DNA of 64,000 bases from JACCXG01 sp963717745 (lineage in GTDB: Bacteria; Acidobacteriota; Vicinamibacteria; Vicinamibacterales; 2-12-FULL-66-21). Made by a program: the position numbers and the translations under genes. The stretch spans positions 1-64,000 of the forward strand of contig CAVQXJ010000012.1 of assembly GCA_963717745.1 (NCBI GenBank). The letters run 5' to 3'. Shown in pieces: positions 28,593 through 38,407 of this stretch (the stretch's first letter is position 1; each line of letters starts with the position of its first letter). The notes below the pieces were generated by a model. The model saw only the letters and a program-made list of their open reading frames with translations, was not told the origin of the DNA and made no database searches.

Positions 28593-29217
28593 ATGCAGAC
28601 GGCAACCGCAACGACTCACGCCATCGTCTCGCGCGGCACCCTCCTCGACCGTCTGAATAGCGACCGTCACGAGCTGGCGCTGCGGGTGTTCATGGTCGTG
28701 GTCCTGGCGCACTGGGGCGAGCACCTGCTGCAGGGGCTGCAGATCTACGCGCTGGGCTGGCCGGTCCCCGAGGCGCGCGGCGCGGTCGGGCTGTTCTTCC
28801 CCTGGCTGATCAAGTCCGAGGCGCTGCACTACGGTTATGCAGTCGTGATGCTCGCCGGCCTGTGGACGTTACGTGCCGGTTTCACCGGCCGGGTCGATCG
28901 GTTCTGGTGGATGCTGGCGTTCTGGATTCAGTTCTTCCATCACATCGAGCACGCGCTGCTCCAGGGACAGGCGATTCTGGGCCTGACCCTGATGGGCCGG
29001 CCGGTGCCGACCAGCCTGCTGCAGCTGTGGGTGCCGCGCGTCGAGCTGCATCTCTTCTACAACACGATCGTCTTCATTCCCGATGGTGATCGCGATGTAC
29101 TACCACCTGTTCCCGCCGGCCGGGGAACAGGCGCCCCGGTGCTCCTGCGCCATCCCCACCTTCGCGCCTCGCGCTTCGGCGGGCAAGGACGTTCCGGGGG
29201 CTGCTCGCGTGGCGTGA
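28593..29217 (+). CDS. Multi-pass membrane protein, unknown, frame break near 3' end
   Basis: About 207 residues across one frame break near 29083. The ATG at 28593 follows GGGAGGGG. Four hydrophobic segments (about 30-45, 68-82, 88-103, 110-130) carry conserved-looking His residues (VVLAHWGEHLLQG, FWIQFFHHIEHALLQGQ, LHLFYNTIVFIP). After the break the sense continues as MVIAMYYHLFPP and a Cys-containing tail to a TGA at 29217, 10 nt before the next gene. The His pattern could bind heme or metal. No family recognised. Confidence 0.65.
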
Positions 29218-29227
29218 GCATGCCCCG

Positions 29228-30680
29228 ATGCCGCTCCCCGTATCGCCGGCCGGGACATTAGATCTGCTTCGGTGGCCGATCCTCGGCGCGGTCCTGCGCT
29301 GGCGGCACGTCCGTACCGTCACCCAGATCGCGCTGCTGCTGGTCGCGGTGGCGATCGTGGTGCACGGATTCGCGGGGCCGCAGGTCGCCGCCACCAACCT
29401 CTCCACTCTCCTGATCTGGATCTACTATCGCGGGCTGCTGATCGGTGTGCTGCTCGTCGCCGCGAACCTCTTCTGCGCGGCGTGTCCGATGATCCTGGTG
29501 CGCGATCTCGCGCGGCGCGTCCACGTCCCATCGCATCACTGGCCACGATGGCTCGGCCGGAAATCGGTGGCGATCGCGCTGTTCGTCGCGGTCCTCTTCG
29601 TCTACGAGCTGTTCGACCTCTGGGCTCGTCCCGACGCGACCGCATGGCTGGTGGTTGCCTATTTCGCCGCCGCGGTGCTGGTCGACACGACCTTCCGTGG
29701 CGCGGCATTCTGCAAGCACGTGTGCCCGGTCGGGCAGTTCAACTTCGTGGCGTCGACGCTGTCGCCGCTCGAGGTGCGGATCGGCGCTCGCACCGTCTGC
29801 CAGACCTGCATCACCGTCGACTGCATCAAGGGCCGCCGCGATCCGGCCGAACCGTCGATCGTGGTCCAGCGCGGCTGCGAGCTGGCGCTCTTCCAGCCGA
29901 CCAAGGTCGGCAACCTCGATTGCACGTTCTGCCTCGACTGCGTGCACGCGTGTCCGCACGACAACGTGGCCATCGGCTTCCGGGTGCCGGGCGAGGAACT
30001 GGCCGACAATCGGCGCCGCTCGTCGATCGGGCGGCTGTCACGGCGGCCCGATCTCGCGCTGCTCGTGCTGGTGTTCACGTTCGGCGCGATGCTGAATGCG
30101 TTCGCGATGACCGGCCCGGTCTACGCCCTCGAGGACTGGATCGGGCGCACGCTTGACACGTCGCGCGAGGCCCCGGTGCTCGGGCTGGTCTTCGTGATGG
30201 CGCTGGGGGTGATCCCGCTGGCGCTCTGCGCCGGTGCCGCCGGGCTGACCGGTCGCCTCGCGCCCGGATCGGGACTGCGCATGGTAGATGTGGCCGTGCG
30301 TCAGGCGTACGCGCTGGCTCCGCTCGGCGCCGGCATCTGGCTCGCACACTACGGCTTCCATTTCCTCACCGGCCTCGGCACCCTTGTGCCGGTCACGCAG
30401 AGCGCCGTCATCGACGCGACCGGCCGCGCGCTGCTCGGAGCGCCGGCGTGGGGCTGGCTGGGCATACGGGCAGGGGCGGTGTTTCCGGTGCAGATGGGCG
30501 CGACCCTGCTCGGGGCGTTCGGGATCAATCGCGCTGGTCCATCGGATTTCGGCGCGCGATCACCACGACCGCGCCACGGCCGCCGCGATCCCCTGGGTCG
30601 CGCTAGTGGTGGGCCTGACGGCGCTGGCGCTCTGGATCTTCGCCCAGCCGATGGAAATGCGCACGGGGCTTGGCGGATGA
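29228..30680 (+). CDS. Membrane-bound polyferredoxin (NapH/NosR-C-like), one frame break
   Basis: About 484 residues across a frame break near 30523. Membrane helices occur at about 33-50, 65-85, 112-130 and 140-155, with Cys motifs FCAACPM, CKHVCPVGQ, CQTCITVDCIKG and CTFCLDCVHACPHD, i.e. two 4Fe-4S clusters plus extra NapH/NosR-type CxxCP motifs. More helices follow to a C-terminus WVALVVGLTALALWIFAQPM. Such proteins pass electrons from quinol to periplasmic enzymes or assembly systems. The ATGA overlap with the next gene suggests coupling. The partner reductase is not in the window. Confidence 0.82.
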
Positions 30681-31276
30681 AAAATCCCCGCGTATCAAGG
30701 GAGAAGGGAGAAGGCAAAAGGGAGAACGAACAGCCACTTCCTGAATGCACGGCCGTTGGTCGATCGCGGCTCGTGGTGCTAGTCGCCGCGGCGCTGCTTT
30801 CGACGGCAATTGTGAAGGCGCACAGCGGCCCGCCGTTTCCGATCCTGTCGAACCGGATCGCCGGCGCGTACGACATTTCGATCTGGTCCGATCCCGATAC
30901 GACCGACGACGGGAGCCCGGGGGGACAGTTCTGGGTGGTGTTGAAGTCGGTCGGTGGCGGGCCCGCCATTCCGCCCGCGACCGTCGTCACCGTGGCGATC
31001 CATCCGATCGACCGCGAGGGGCCGACGCGAACCGGGCGGGCGGTTCCGGTGAACGGCGCCACCGACAATCAGTTCGTCGCCCTGCTGATGGACCACGAAG
31101 GCCCGTTTGGCGTTCGCGTCACCGTCGACAGTTCCCTTGGCCGCGCCGAGGTCGAGAGTCGCGCCGAGGCGACCTACGATCAGCGTCCTTCCCGCGGCCT
31201 GATCGTGATCTACCTGTTGCCATTCGTGGCCGTCGGCGCCCTGTGGATGAAGGTCCTGTGGCGCCGCCGGCACTAA
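30677..31276 (+). CDS. FixH/YtkA-like membrane-anchored exported protein with repeat-derived N-terminus
   Basis: 199 residues from the ATG at 30677 (overlaps the upstream TGA). A hydrophobic segment at about 33-48 ends KAHSGPPFPILSN, then a beta-rich domain (about 50-170; ISIWSDPDTTDDGSPGGQFW) and a C-terminal helix (about 176-192) with a basic tail. The layout resembles FixH/YtkA-type proteins linked to metal or cytochrome assembly. The first ~18 residues (KNPRVSREKGEGKRENEQ) are translation of a dispersed repeat, so the original start may be a GTG near 30771. Confidence 0.65.
   Translation: MKNPRVSREKGEGKRENEQPLPECTAVGRSRLVVLVAAALLSTAIVKAHSGPPFPILSNRIAGAYDISIWSDPDTTDDGSPGGQFWVVLKSVGGGPAIPPATVVTVAIHPIDREGPTRTGRAVPVNGATDNQFVALLMDHEGPFGVRVTVDSSLGRAEVESRAEATYDQRPSRGLIVIYLLPFVAVGALWMKVLWRRRH
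30686..30734. repeat. AAGGGAGAAGG repeat (family B copy 2) inside gene start
   Basis: CCCCGCGTATCAAGGGAGAA followed by three more AGGGAGA-type units. It shares ~21 nt with the copies at 17678 and 47168. Here it lies within the 5' coding part of the FixH/YtkA-like gene and is read as Lys/Glu/Arg-rich residues. Confidence 0.7.
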
Positions 31277-31292
31277 GACTAGAGTGTCGCGT

Positions 31293-31470
31293 CAAATCCC
31301 AAGCTCCAAGCTCCAAATCCCAACCACTCCCAAATAATCCCAACTCCCAAATCCCCGTCGCAAATCCCAAACCCGGGCAGGGAGGGGTTGGGTCTTTGGG
31401 AGTTGGGATTTACCTTTGGGCCTTGGAAGTTGGGAGTGGTTGGGATTTGGGATTTGGAGCTTGGGATTTG
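31293..31470. repeat. Inverted repeat with CCCAAAT-type heptamer arms (family A, copy 2)
   Basis: The left arm from 31293 reads CAAATCCCAAGCTCCAAGCT and continues as CCCAA/TCCAA units. The right arm, to 31470, is its reverse complement in style. The outer ~40 nt match those of the element at 1124-1353 almost base for base, which proves dispersal. It fills the gap between the FixH/YtkA-like and asparagine-synthetase-like genes. Confidence 0.87.
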
Positions 31471-31523
31471 ACTGGAACCCGCGTTAGCACCAGCTGCAGT
31501 TGATCGTGTCCTACAATCCCCCG

Positions 31524-32845
31524 ATGCACCATTACGTCGAGCGGGTGGTCGATTTGCTCGACCCTCATGCCAATCGTCTTCACAACATGGACGTGGCCGA
31601 GGCGCGGCGCCGGGTCCTGAGCGGCGATCCCGCGGCGGTGCGGGCGATCGACGGCTCGTACGCGCTGGTCGCGGTGGACGGCCGCACCGTCAGGATGGCG
31701 CGGTCGCTCGATCGGCCGATGCGCTACTTCCTCGCGAAACGCAAGGAGGGTCCGGCGCTGTTCATCGCCGACCGCATCGACACACTCTGCCGCGCGCTCG
31801 AAGACGAAGGCCTCCACGGCCAGTTTCATCCGAGCTATACCCGCATGCTGCCGGCGCACTACGTCGTCGAGCTGGCGCTGGTGGGCTGCCCTGATCCCGA
31901 TCCTGATTTACACGCGGTTCTTCACGCCCGCGCGCGGCACTCTGCCGCCCGATCTCGACGTGATCGGCGAGCGCTACGTGCGGGCGCTGTCCGGCGAGAT
32001 TGCGAAGTGGCTGCAGGCCATCGACCCGGGCGAGCCGATCGGCGTCAGCTTCTCGGGCGGGATCGACAGCGGATCGGTGTTCCTCGTGACTCTATCACAC
32101 GATGCTGCAGCTCGGGCTGTCGCCGGCCCGGCTCAAGGCGTTCGTCCTGAATCTCGGCGACGGTCCGGACGTCGAGCAGGCCCGCGAGTTCCTGGCGTCA
32201 GCCGGGCTGTCGATGTTCCTCGAAGAAATCTCCGGTCAGGTCGACGACCTCGAGATCGATGAAACGCTGCGGGTGCTGGAGGACTACAAATCGCTCGACG
32301 TCGAGTGTGCCGCGATGGGACTGCTGCTCTGCAAGGGCATCCGCGCGCGCTACCCGGACTGGCGGCATCTCGCCGACGGCGACGGCGGCGACGAGAATCT
32401 GAAGGACTATCCGATCGAAGAGAATCCCGAGCTCACCATCCGCAGTGTGGTCGACAACCTGATGCTGTATCACGAGGGCTGGGGCGTCGGCCGGATCAAG
32501 CATTCGCTCACCTACAGCGGCGGCCTCAGCCGAAGCTACGTCCGGACCTACGCGCCGGCAGCCCGGTACGGATTCGCCGGCTTCAGCCCTTACACGCGGC
32601 CCGGCGTCATCGAGATTGCCGAGGGGATTCCCTTCGCCGCGCTGACCGGGTACGACGTGCCGACGCTCTACTCGCTGAAAGGGGAGATCGTGCGCCGGGG
32701 CGTGAAAGCGGTGACGGGGCACGACATGCCGGTCTTTCCGAAGCGGCGTTTCCAGCATGGCGCCGCGCCCCTGGACGCGATGCGGCAGCGTCTGGGGCAG
32801 TCAGAGCGCGATTATCGTCAGGCCTTCGAGCGCCTGTATGCCTGA
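31524..32845 (+). CDS. Asparagine-synthetase-like (PP-loop) protein, two frame breaks
   Basis: About 440 residues across breaks near 31905 and 32090. The N-terminal third (1-125) resembles a degenerate class II glutaminase-like half (no catalytic N-terminal Cys). The middle carries the ATP pyrophosphatase loop SFSGGIDSGSVF, and the C-terminal synthetase domain has DGDGGDENLKDYP and ALTGYDVPTLYSLKGEIVRRG. Asn_synthase-type domains activate carboxylates by adenylation for amide or beta-lactam formation. The stop overlaps the radical SAM start. The missing glutaminase Cys suggests use of ammonia or another nucleophile. Confidence 0.8.
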
Positions 32846-33878
32846 CGGCGGGCCTGCCCCGAGCAACGTCGAGGGGCCCTATCCGGCAGCGCCGGCGGCG
32901 CGCGACCGGTTCGTGCTCGAGCGCCGCGGACCGCGGCCGCAGCACGATCCGTGGCGCCATCAGGGCGTGATCGTCGAGGACGAGCGCGGGGCGGATGGAG
33001 AAGTCGCGAGGATGGCGACGGTGTTCCTCACCGGACGCGAGTGCCCATGGCGCTGCGCCATGTGCGATCTGTGGCGATACACCACCATCACCGACACGCC
33101 GCGCGGCGCGATTGCGGCGCAGATCGCCGGGGCGCGCTCGACGCTGGCGGATGAGCGCGTGCCGGTCACCGGCCTCAAGCTGTACAACGCCGGCAGTTTC
33201 TTCGATCCTCGCGCCGTGCCCGAGGCCGACTACGACGAGGTGGCGGCCTCGCTCGCCGGGTTGTCGCGGGTGGTCGTGGAATCGCATCCCGCGCTGGTCG
33301 GTGCTCGCGTCGATCGCTGGCTCGCGGTCGTTGGCGCGGGCAGACCGCGCGGGCGCCGGCGAGCCTCGAAGTCGCGATGGGTCTGGAGACGGCCCACCCC
33401 GATGCGCTCGATCGCTTGAACAAGCGGTTCACGCTCGAGCGATTCGCGCGCGCCGCCCGCTGGCTCGCGGACCGCGGTGTCGCGTTGCGCGTGTTCCTGC
33501 TCATCTCGCCGCCGTTCGTGCCGGCGGGGGAACAGGACGAGTGGCTGCGGCGTTCGCTGGACGCGGCGTTCTCCTGCGGCGCTGCCGTGGTGTCGCTGGT
33601 GCCGACCCGAACCGGCAATGGCGCGGTCGAGGCATTGTCCGAGGCCGGCTGGTTTCGTGCGCCCGGTCTCGACGACATCGAGCGCAGCTTTGCGCTGGCG
33701 CTGAGCCATGCGGGTGGTCGCGCCCGGATTTTTCTCGACCTCTGGGACATCGAGCGTTTCGCCAACTGCAAGCGATTGCCTCGCCGCACGCCGCGATCGC
33801 CTCCACCTGATGAATCTCGAGCAGCGCGCTGGCGAGCCGCACCGGTGCCCGGCGATCGTTCACGGGGCCGTTCAATGA
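32838..33878 (+). CDS. Radical SAM protein (RaSEA/TsrA-like), two frame breaks
   Basis: About 346 residues across breaks near 33335 and 33775. The ATG at 32838 overlaps the previous stop by 8 nt. The cluster motif is TGRECPWRCAMCDLW (CxxxCxxC, about residue 70); TIM-barrel features follow (LKLYNAGSFFD, VVVESHPALV, MGLETAHPDALDRLNKRF, VFLLISPPFV). The native C-terminus (ARRDRLHLMNLEQ and on) reads to a TGA at 33878 that overlaps the next ATG. It resembles the radical SAM family that includes archaeosine-synthase partner RaSEA; the exact reaction is unknown. Confidence 0.8.
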
Positions 33879-35467
33879 CCGCGTTGTTGCCGATCGAGCG
33901 CATCGACGCCGACATCGCGATTGTCGGCTCCGGCTTCGCCGGCGCGCTCGCCGCCCTGGCGCTCCGCCGTCGCGGCCGTCGCGTCGTCCTGATCGAACGC
34001 GGGCGTCATCCCCGCTTCGTCATCGGCGAGTCGTCCACGCCGCTCTGCAATCTTCTGCTCGAGGAGCTTGCGGATCGCTACGACCTGCCGAGGGTGCGCC
34101 CGTTCTCGAAGTGGGGCACGTGGCAGCGCGCCCGCCCCGAGGTCGCCTGCGGCCTGAAGCGCGGGTTCACGTTCTTCTTTCATCAGCCCGGGTCTCCGTT
34201 CCCGGAGGATGCCGATCACCAGCGGCAACTCCTGGTCGCGGCGAGCCCCAACGACGAGATCGCGGACACCCACTGGTATCGCCCCGAGCTCGACCAGGCG
34301 CTGGTCGAGGAGGCGCAGGCCGAGGGGGCCATTTATCTCGACCTGACCCGCGTCACGAGCTTTCATCAGGAGGGTGAGACCACGGTACTTTCCGCCGAGC
34401 GGGAGGGACGGTCGGTTCGCATCGGCGCAGGGTTCGTGATCGACGCGACCGGGCCCCGCGGCTTTCTGCACCACGCGCTCGGCCTCGAGGAGTCGTCGCG
34501 GCGATGGTTGCCCCCGACCCAGGGACTCTATACACACTTCGAGTCGGTGGAGCGCTGGGATCGACTGCGGTCCACCCCGGAGGCCCCGCCTTATCCGATC
34601 GACGATGCCGCCGTGCACCATGTGTTTCCGGGCGGCTGGATCTGGGTGCTGAGGTTCAACAACGGGCTGACCAGCGCCGGCGCCGCCCTGACCGATCCGG
34701 CTGCCGCCGCGTTGAACGCGGCCGAAGGCGCCCCGGCCTGGGACCGTCTGATGGCGATGCTGCCGTCAGTGGCGGATCAGTTCCGACCCGCGCGAGCGAC
34801 GCTGCCGTTCGTTCACGCGCCACGGCTGTCTTTCCGGAGCGCGCGCGTCGCGGGATCGTCGTGGGCCATGTTGCCGTCGGCTGCCGGCGTGATCGATCCG
34901 CTCCTGTCGACCGGCTTCCCGCTGACGCTGCTTGGCCTCCTGCGCCTGCTCGATCTGCTCGAGCGTTCGCCGGCCGGCCCGGAACGTGAGGCGGCGCTCC
35001 GCGAGTACGAACGGACCACGCTTGCGGAGCTCGATGCGACCGAGCAGCTGGTCGCGGCGCTCTACGAGACGATGACCGATCCGCCGCTGTTCAAGCGGCT
35101 CAGCCTGCTCTACTTCGCGGCCGCGAGCTTCAGCGAAACGGTGAGACGCCTCGGCCGCCCGCAGCTGGCCCCCGGCTTCCTGCTGCACGCGCATCCGACG
35201 TTCGGTGCGGAATTGGCCGCGTGCGCGGCGCTGGCGGCCTCGGCTTCGCGCGGCGTCGACCGTGAGGCGCTCATCGCCCGGATCGACCGCGCGATCGAAC
35301 CCTTCGACACCGCCGGCCTTCTCGATCCCGATCGGCGCGACTGGTATCCGGTCCTCGCCTCGGATCTCGTCGGGTCCGCGGCGAAGCTGGACGCCACGCC
35401 GGAGGAGGTCGACCGCCTGCTCGAGCGCTGCGGGCTGGCGCCTCGCGAACCGCGCCCGGAAGCCTGA
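33875..35467 (+). CDS. FAD-dependent oxidoreductase, tryptophan-halogenase-like
   Basis: 530 residues from the ATG at 33875 (coupled to the radical SAM stop). The Rossmann motif IVGSGFAGALAAL lies at about 13-25, the ESSTPL motif at about 50, a possible active-site Lys in GLKRGFTF (about 92), DATGPRGFLHH at about 190 and the GGWIWVLRF segment at about 253, which parallels the GWxWxIP motif of flavin halogenases but lacks the Pro. The overall layout fits the halogenase-like/geranylgeranyl-reductase-like group. It is probably the last enzyme of a three-gene unit with the synthetase-like and radical SAM genes. Halogenation is possible, not shown. Confidence 0.8.
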   Translation: MTALLPIERIDADIAIVGSGFAGALAALALRRRGRRVVLIERGRHPRFVIGESSTPLCNLLLEELADRYDLPRVRPFSKWGTWQRARPEVACGLKRGFTFFFHQPGSPFPEDADHQRQLLVAASPNDEIADTHWYRPELDQALVEEAQAEGAIYLDLTRVTSFHQEGETTVLSAEREGRSVRIGAGFVIDATGPRGFLHHALGLEESSRRWLPPTQGLYTHFESVERWDRLRSTPEAPPYPIDDAAVHHVFPGGWIWVLRFNNGLTSAGAALTDPAAAALNAAEGAPAWDRLMAMLPSVADQFRPARATLPFVHAPRLSFRSARVAGSSWAMLPSAAGVIDPLLSTGFPLTLLGLLRLLDLLERSPAGPEREAALREYERTTLAELDATEQLVAALYETMTDPPLFKRLSLLYFAAASFSETVRRLGRPQLAPGFLLHAHPTFGAELAACAALAASASRGVDREALIARIDRAIEPFDTAGLLDPDRRDWYPVLASDLVGSAAKLDATPEEVDRLLERCGLAPREPRPEA

Positions 35468-35501
35468 ATGCAAGCGTCAATAGCGACAGGAGGAGGCGAC
35501 G

Positions 35502-35717
35502 ATGAGCGAACGTGAAGTGCTGGCCAACCAGGCGAAGATTCTGAGGAACCAGGAACGGCTGCTGGCGAATCAGAACAAGCTGGATCTGGTCCTCGAGAAT
35601 CAGAAGACGATCAAGGCGAACCAGGCGGCGATTCAGCGCAATCAGAAGAAGCTGGATCAGCTGCTGAAGAACCAGGAGAAGATCATCGCCAATCAGCGGA
35701 AGATCCTGGCGAAGTAG
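35502..35717 (+). CDS. Small Asn-Gln-repeat coiled-coil protein
   Basis: 71 residues from the ATG at 35502 with a strong AGGAGGAGG site. The whole chain is an amphipathic helix in which NQ dipeptides recur at residues 9, 16, 23, 33, 40, 47, 57 and 64, i.e. spacing 7-7-10 repeated (24-residue super-period). Leu/Ile fill the other core positions. Buried Asn in a heptad core usually fixes oligomer register. There is no signal peptide or Cys. Function unknown; it lies 34 nt after the FAD gene. Confidence 0.75.
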   Translation: MSEREVLANQAKILRNQERLLANQNKLDLVLENQKTIKANQAAIQRNQKKLDQLLKNQEKIIANQRKILAK

Positions 35718-35779
35718 ATTTTGCGCTCAGTCGACCGCTGATCGCTGTCCCGCTGCACCGTGACAAGCAACAGGCGCCC

Positions 35780-36602
35780 CTATTTGCGTCGCCTATCCAG
35801 GTAGATCTCGATCAGGTTGGCGATCGGGCCGACCAGGAACAGCGCGTAGAACGGGGCGTAGACCCACTCCATCAGCCGGAACACCGTTTCCACGGCGGCG
35901 ATGATCACCGTGACCAGCGACTGCGCCCACTTGCGGCGGACCGTGGTCTTGGGGTCGGTGATCATGAAGAAGATGAACAGCTGATACATCGGCCCGGTGA
36001 TCGGCGCGATCTCGCTCAACACCGGATGGCCGGTGATCGCCGCCCGCAGCACGCGCGAAGACGAGGAACGCCGCGACGTAGGTCAGCGTGATGTGCAGCC
36101 GGCCGACCATCCGCAGGATCACCGCGCCGAACATCCACACGAACACCATCGGCAGGAGGTTGTTGCCCCACTGCACGCTCAGACCGGCGACGCTGTCCGC
36201 CGCCAGCAGCAGCATCGCGACGATGCCGAAGTTGGTGGGATTCCAGATGTGGCGATCGCCGACCCGCAGCACGTATTTCGAGGTGATCGAGATCGCCGCG
36301 CACAACGCGTACGGCCAGAACTCCGGCGAGCGCACCAGGATGCCGACGCTGATCCCCGAGACATACGCGCTGGCGAGGTGCGGCCACTTGCCATACAGCG
36401 CCCGCACCAGGACCAGCTCGACGAGGATCGCGGTGGCAATCGCGAGGAAGGTCCGCGACCAGCTCTCGAGAAAGCCGAACGTGACCTGCCCGGCGATCAG
36501 CACGCTGGTGATCAGCGCCGGCGCCAGGTAGCGATGATCGATGCGGGCGAGCGGTGAGGCCCGGCGCGTGACCGCCGGGCCCGCGCTGGTGTCGACCGTC
36601 AT
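35780..36602 (-). CDS. UnbU/RnfD-like membrane protein, one frame break
   Basis: About 274 residues across a frame break near 36052. Helices at about 27-45, 50-70, 78-95, 100-118, 128-150 and 158-180 are followed, after the break, by GHPVLSEIAPITGPMYQLFIFFMITDPKT-type sequence and a final helix. The TDPKTT motif is shared with RnfD/NqrB proteins, where a Thr carries FMN. It is coupled (ATGA) to a UnbV-type gene, the same pairing as UnbU/UnbV in enediyne clusters and in many acidobacteria. Confidence 0.8.
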
Positions 36603-38407
36603 GCCGGCTCGTCCAGTTTGTGGACCCGGTTGGCCGCCGGCTGGGCAATTTCCTGGGTCTTCCCGGAGGGCCAGCGCACCACCACCTTGTCCACCGCCAG
36701 GCGCCGACGCCGAGACCGAAGTGCAGCCGGCGCTGGTTCTGCGCGCAGAAGCCCGATCCGCCGGAGACTTCCTGCACCTGTTCCTGACCCTTCCAGAACA
36801 CCGTGACCCGGGCGCCGATCGCGCTGCGGTTGCTGCACGATGCCCGCGGCTGGTCCGGCCGGCAGCCGCCTTCGAGATCGAAGGCGATCCAGCCGCGCCC
36901 GGGCACCACCTCGTTGCGATACTTGAGCAGCGGGCCGCGCTGATTGGCGACCAGCACGTCGAGCACGCCCCGGTTCTCCAGATCCGCGACCGCGACCGAT
37001 CGGCCGTCGTAGCGATCGGTCACGCCGACCATCGGCGCGACGTCGAGGAACTGCCCGGCGCCGTCGCTGACCCAGACCTTCTTCTGCTGATACCCGGCGA
37101 GGCTCCGGTCGCCCATCGCCGGCCAGTTGCGCGCGTCCGAGATGACCATCTGGTTGCCGCCGGCAACCTTGGAGATAGTCGTACCAGTAGCTCTCGGTCT
37201 TCGACGCCGAGACGTAGCCGTTGACGACGTAGAGGTCGAGGAAGCCGTCGTTGTTGAGATCGGCGAACTGCGCGCCGAAGCTCCAGCCGCCGAGATCGAC
37301 CCCCATCGCGCGGGCGAGGTTCTCGTACTGCGTCGCACCGCGACCCGGCTCCGATGGCACCCAGAGGTTGTTGCCCTGGAGCAGGATGCCTTCCTCCGAG
37401 ATGTTCGACACGTAGATCGCGAAGCGCCCCTGGTTGAGCGGATCGCCGACCGAGGCGTTCATGCCGCTCTTGGGGGCGTAGCCGACTCCCGACTCGCGCC
37501 CGATCTCGCGGAACCGCCCCCCTTCATTGATGAACAGCTCGGAGACGCCGTAGTCGTTGGCGATGAAGAGGTCGGGGAAGCCGGTGCCACGAAGATCCGC
37601 GGCCACCGCCGCCAGGGCCCAGCGCCGCGAGGCAATCCCGACCTGCGCGCTGACCTCCTCGAAGCGACCGCCGCCCAGGTTCTTGAACAGGTACTTGCGC
37701 CCGCCGTTGTTCGCGTACTCGAAGCTCTCCGGCATCATCCGCGTCGTGGTGAGCTGCCACAGATTCACTGACTCGTTGTAGTAGCCGCCGGCGAAGAGAT
37801 CGAGCAGCCCGTCGCGATCGAAATCGAGCCAGACCGCGGTGTTGATGTTGGCCCAGGGCGGCAGGCTGGCCGACTCACTGACCCGCGTGAACCCTCGGCC
37901 GCCGTCGTTGTGAAAGAGCTCCGGCCGGCCCCACCGATAGAGGAACAGATCGTCGAAGCCGTCGTTGTCGTAGTCGCCCCAGACCGACCCCATCGACACG
38001 CCGGTGCCGGCTTGATTGAGGTCGGCCACGCCCAGCCGTCCGGCGATGTCCTCGAAGCGGCCGTTGCCCTGGTTCCGGAACAGCCGATTGGCCGAGCCTT
38101 CCTTGCTGTTGGTGACATACAGGTCCGGAAGCCCGTCGCGATCGACGTCCACCACCGACACCGCCGCTCCCATCGAGGCGACCTGCGGCATGATGTGCGC
38201 CAGCTTCGCATCGAGCGTCGGAGCGCCGTGGACGAAGTCGAGGCCCGAGGCCTTGGCGGATTCCGTCAGCCGGAACCCGAACGGATTCTGGGCGGTGTTC
38301 CCGGTCGGTGCAACGACCTCCACCGCTCTGAACCGGCGGATCAGCAGCGGGGTGAGCAGGAGCCCGGCGAAGATGAGGACCAGCACGACACGGGCGGATC
38401 GCTTCAT
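36599..38407 (-). CDS. CRTAC1/UnbV-family FG-GAP protein (ASPIC domain), two frame breaks
   Basis: About 602 residues across breaks near 37165 and 36700. A signal anchor (about 8-24) precedes FG-GAP/VCBS calcium-type repeats with DVDRDGLPDLYV, WGDYDNDGFDDLF, LDFDRDGLLDLF and FADLNNDGFLDLY motifs (beta-propeller). The C-terminal ASPIC/UnbV domain has SNRSAIGARVTVFW, GGSGFCAQNQRRLHFGLG and VDKVVVRWPSGKTQEI. It is exported. It sits between a TPR/FG-GAP lipoprotein gene and the UnbU-like gene with 4-nt overlaps on both sides, so the three are one unit. Confidence 0.88.
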   Translation of the reverse strand: MKRSARVVLVLIFAGLLLTPLLIRRFRAVEVVAPTGNTAQNPFGFRLTESAKASGLDFVHGAPTLDAKLAHIMPQVASMGAAVSVVDVDRDGLPDLYVTNSKEGSANRLFRNQGNGRFEDIAGRLGVADLNQAGTGVSMGSVWGDYDNDGFDDLFLYRWGRPELFHNDGGRGFTRVSESASLPPWANINTAVWLDFDRDGLLDLFAGGYYNESVNLWQLTTTRMMPESFEYANNGGRKYLFKNLGGGRFEEVSAQVGIASRRWALAAVAADLRGTGFPDLFIANDYGVSELFINEGGRFREIGRESGVGYAPKSGMNASVGDPLNQGRFAIYVSNISEEGILLQGNNLWVPSEPGRGATQYENLARAMGVDLGGWSFGAQFADLNNDGFLDLYVVNGYVSASKTESYWYDYLQGCRRQPDGHLGRAQLAGDGRPEPRRVSAEEGLGQRRRRAVPRRRADGRRDRSLRRPIGRGRGSGEPGRARRAGRQSARPAAQVSQRGGARARLDRLRSRRRLPAGPAAGIVQQPQRDRRPGHGVLEGSGTGAGSLRRIGLLRAEPAPAALRSRRRRLAVDKVVVRWPSGKTQEIAQPAANRVHKLDEPA

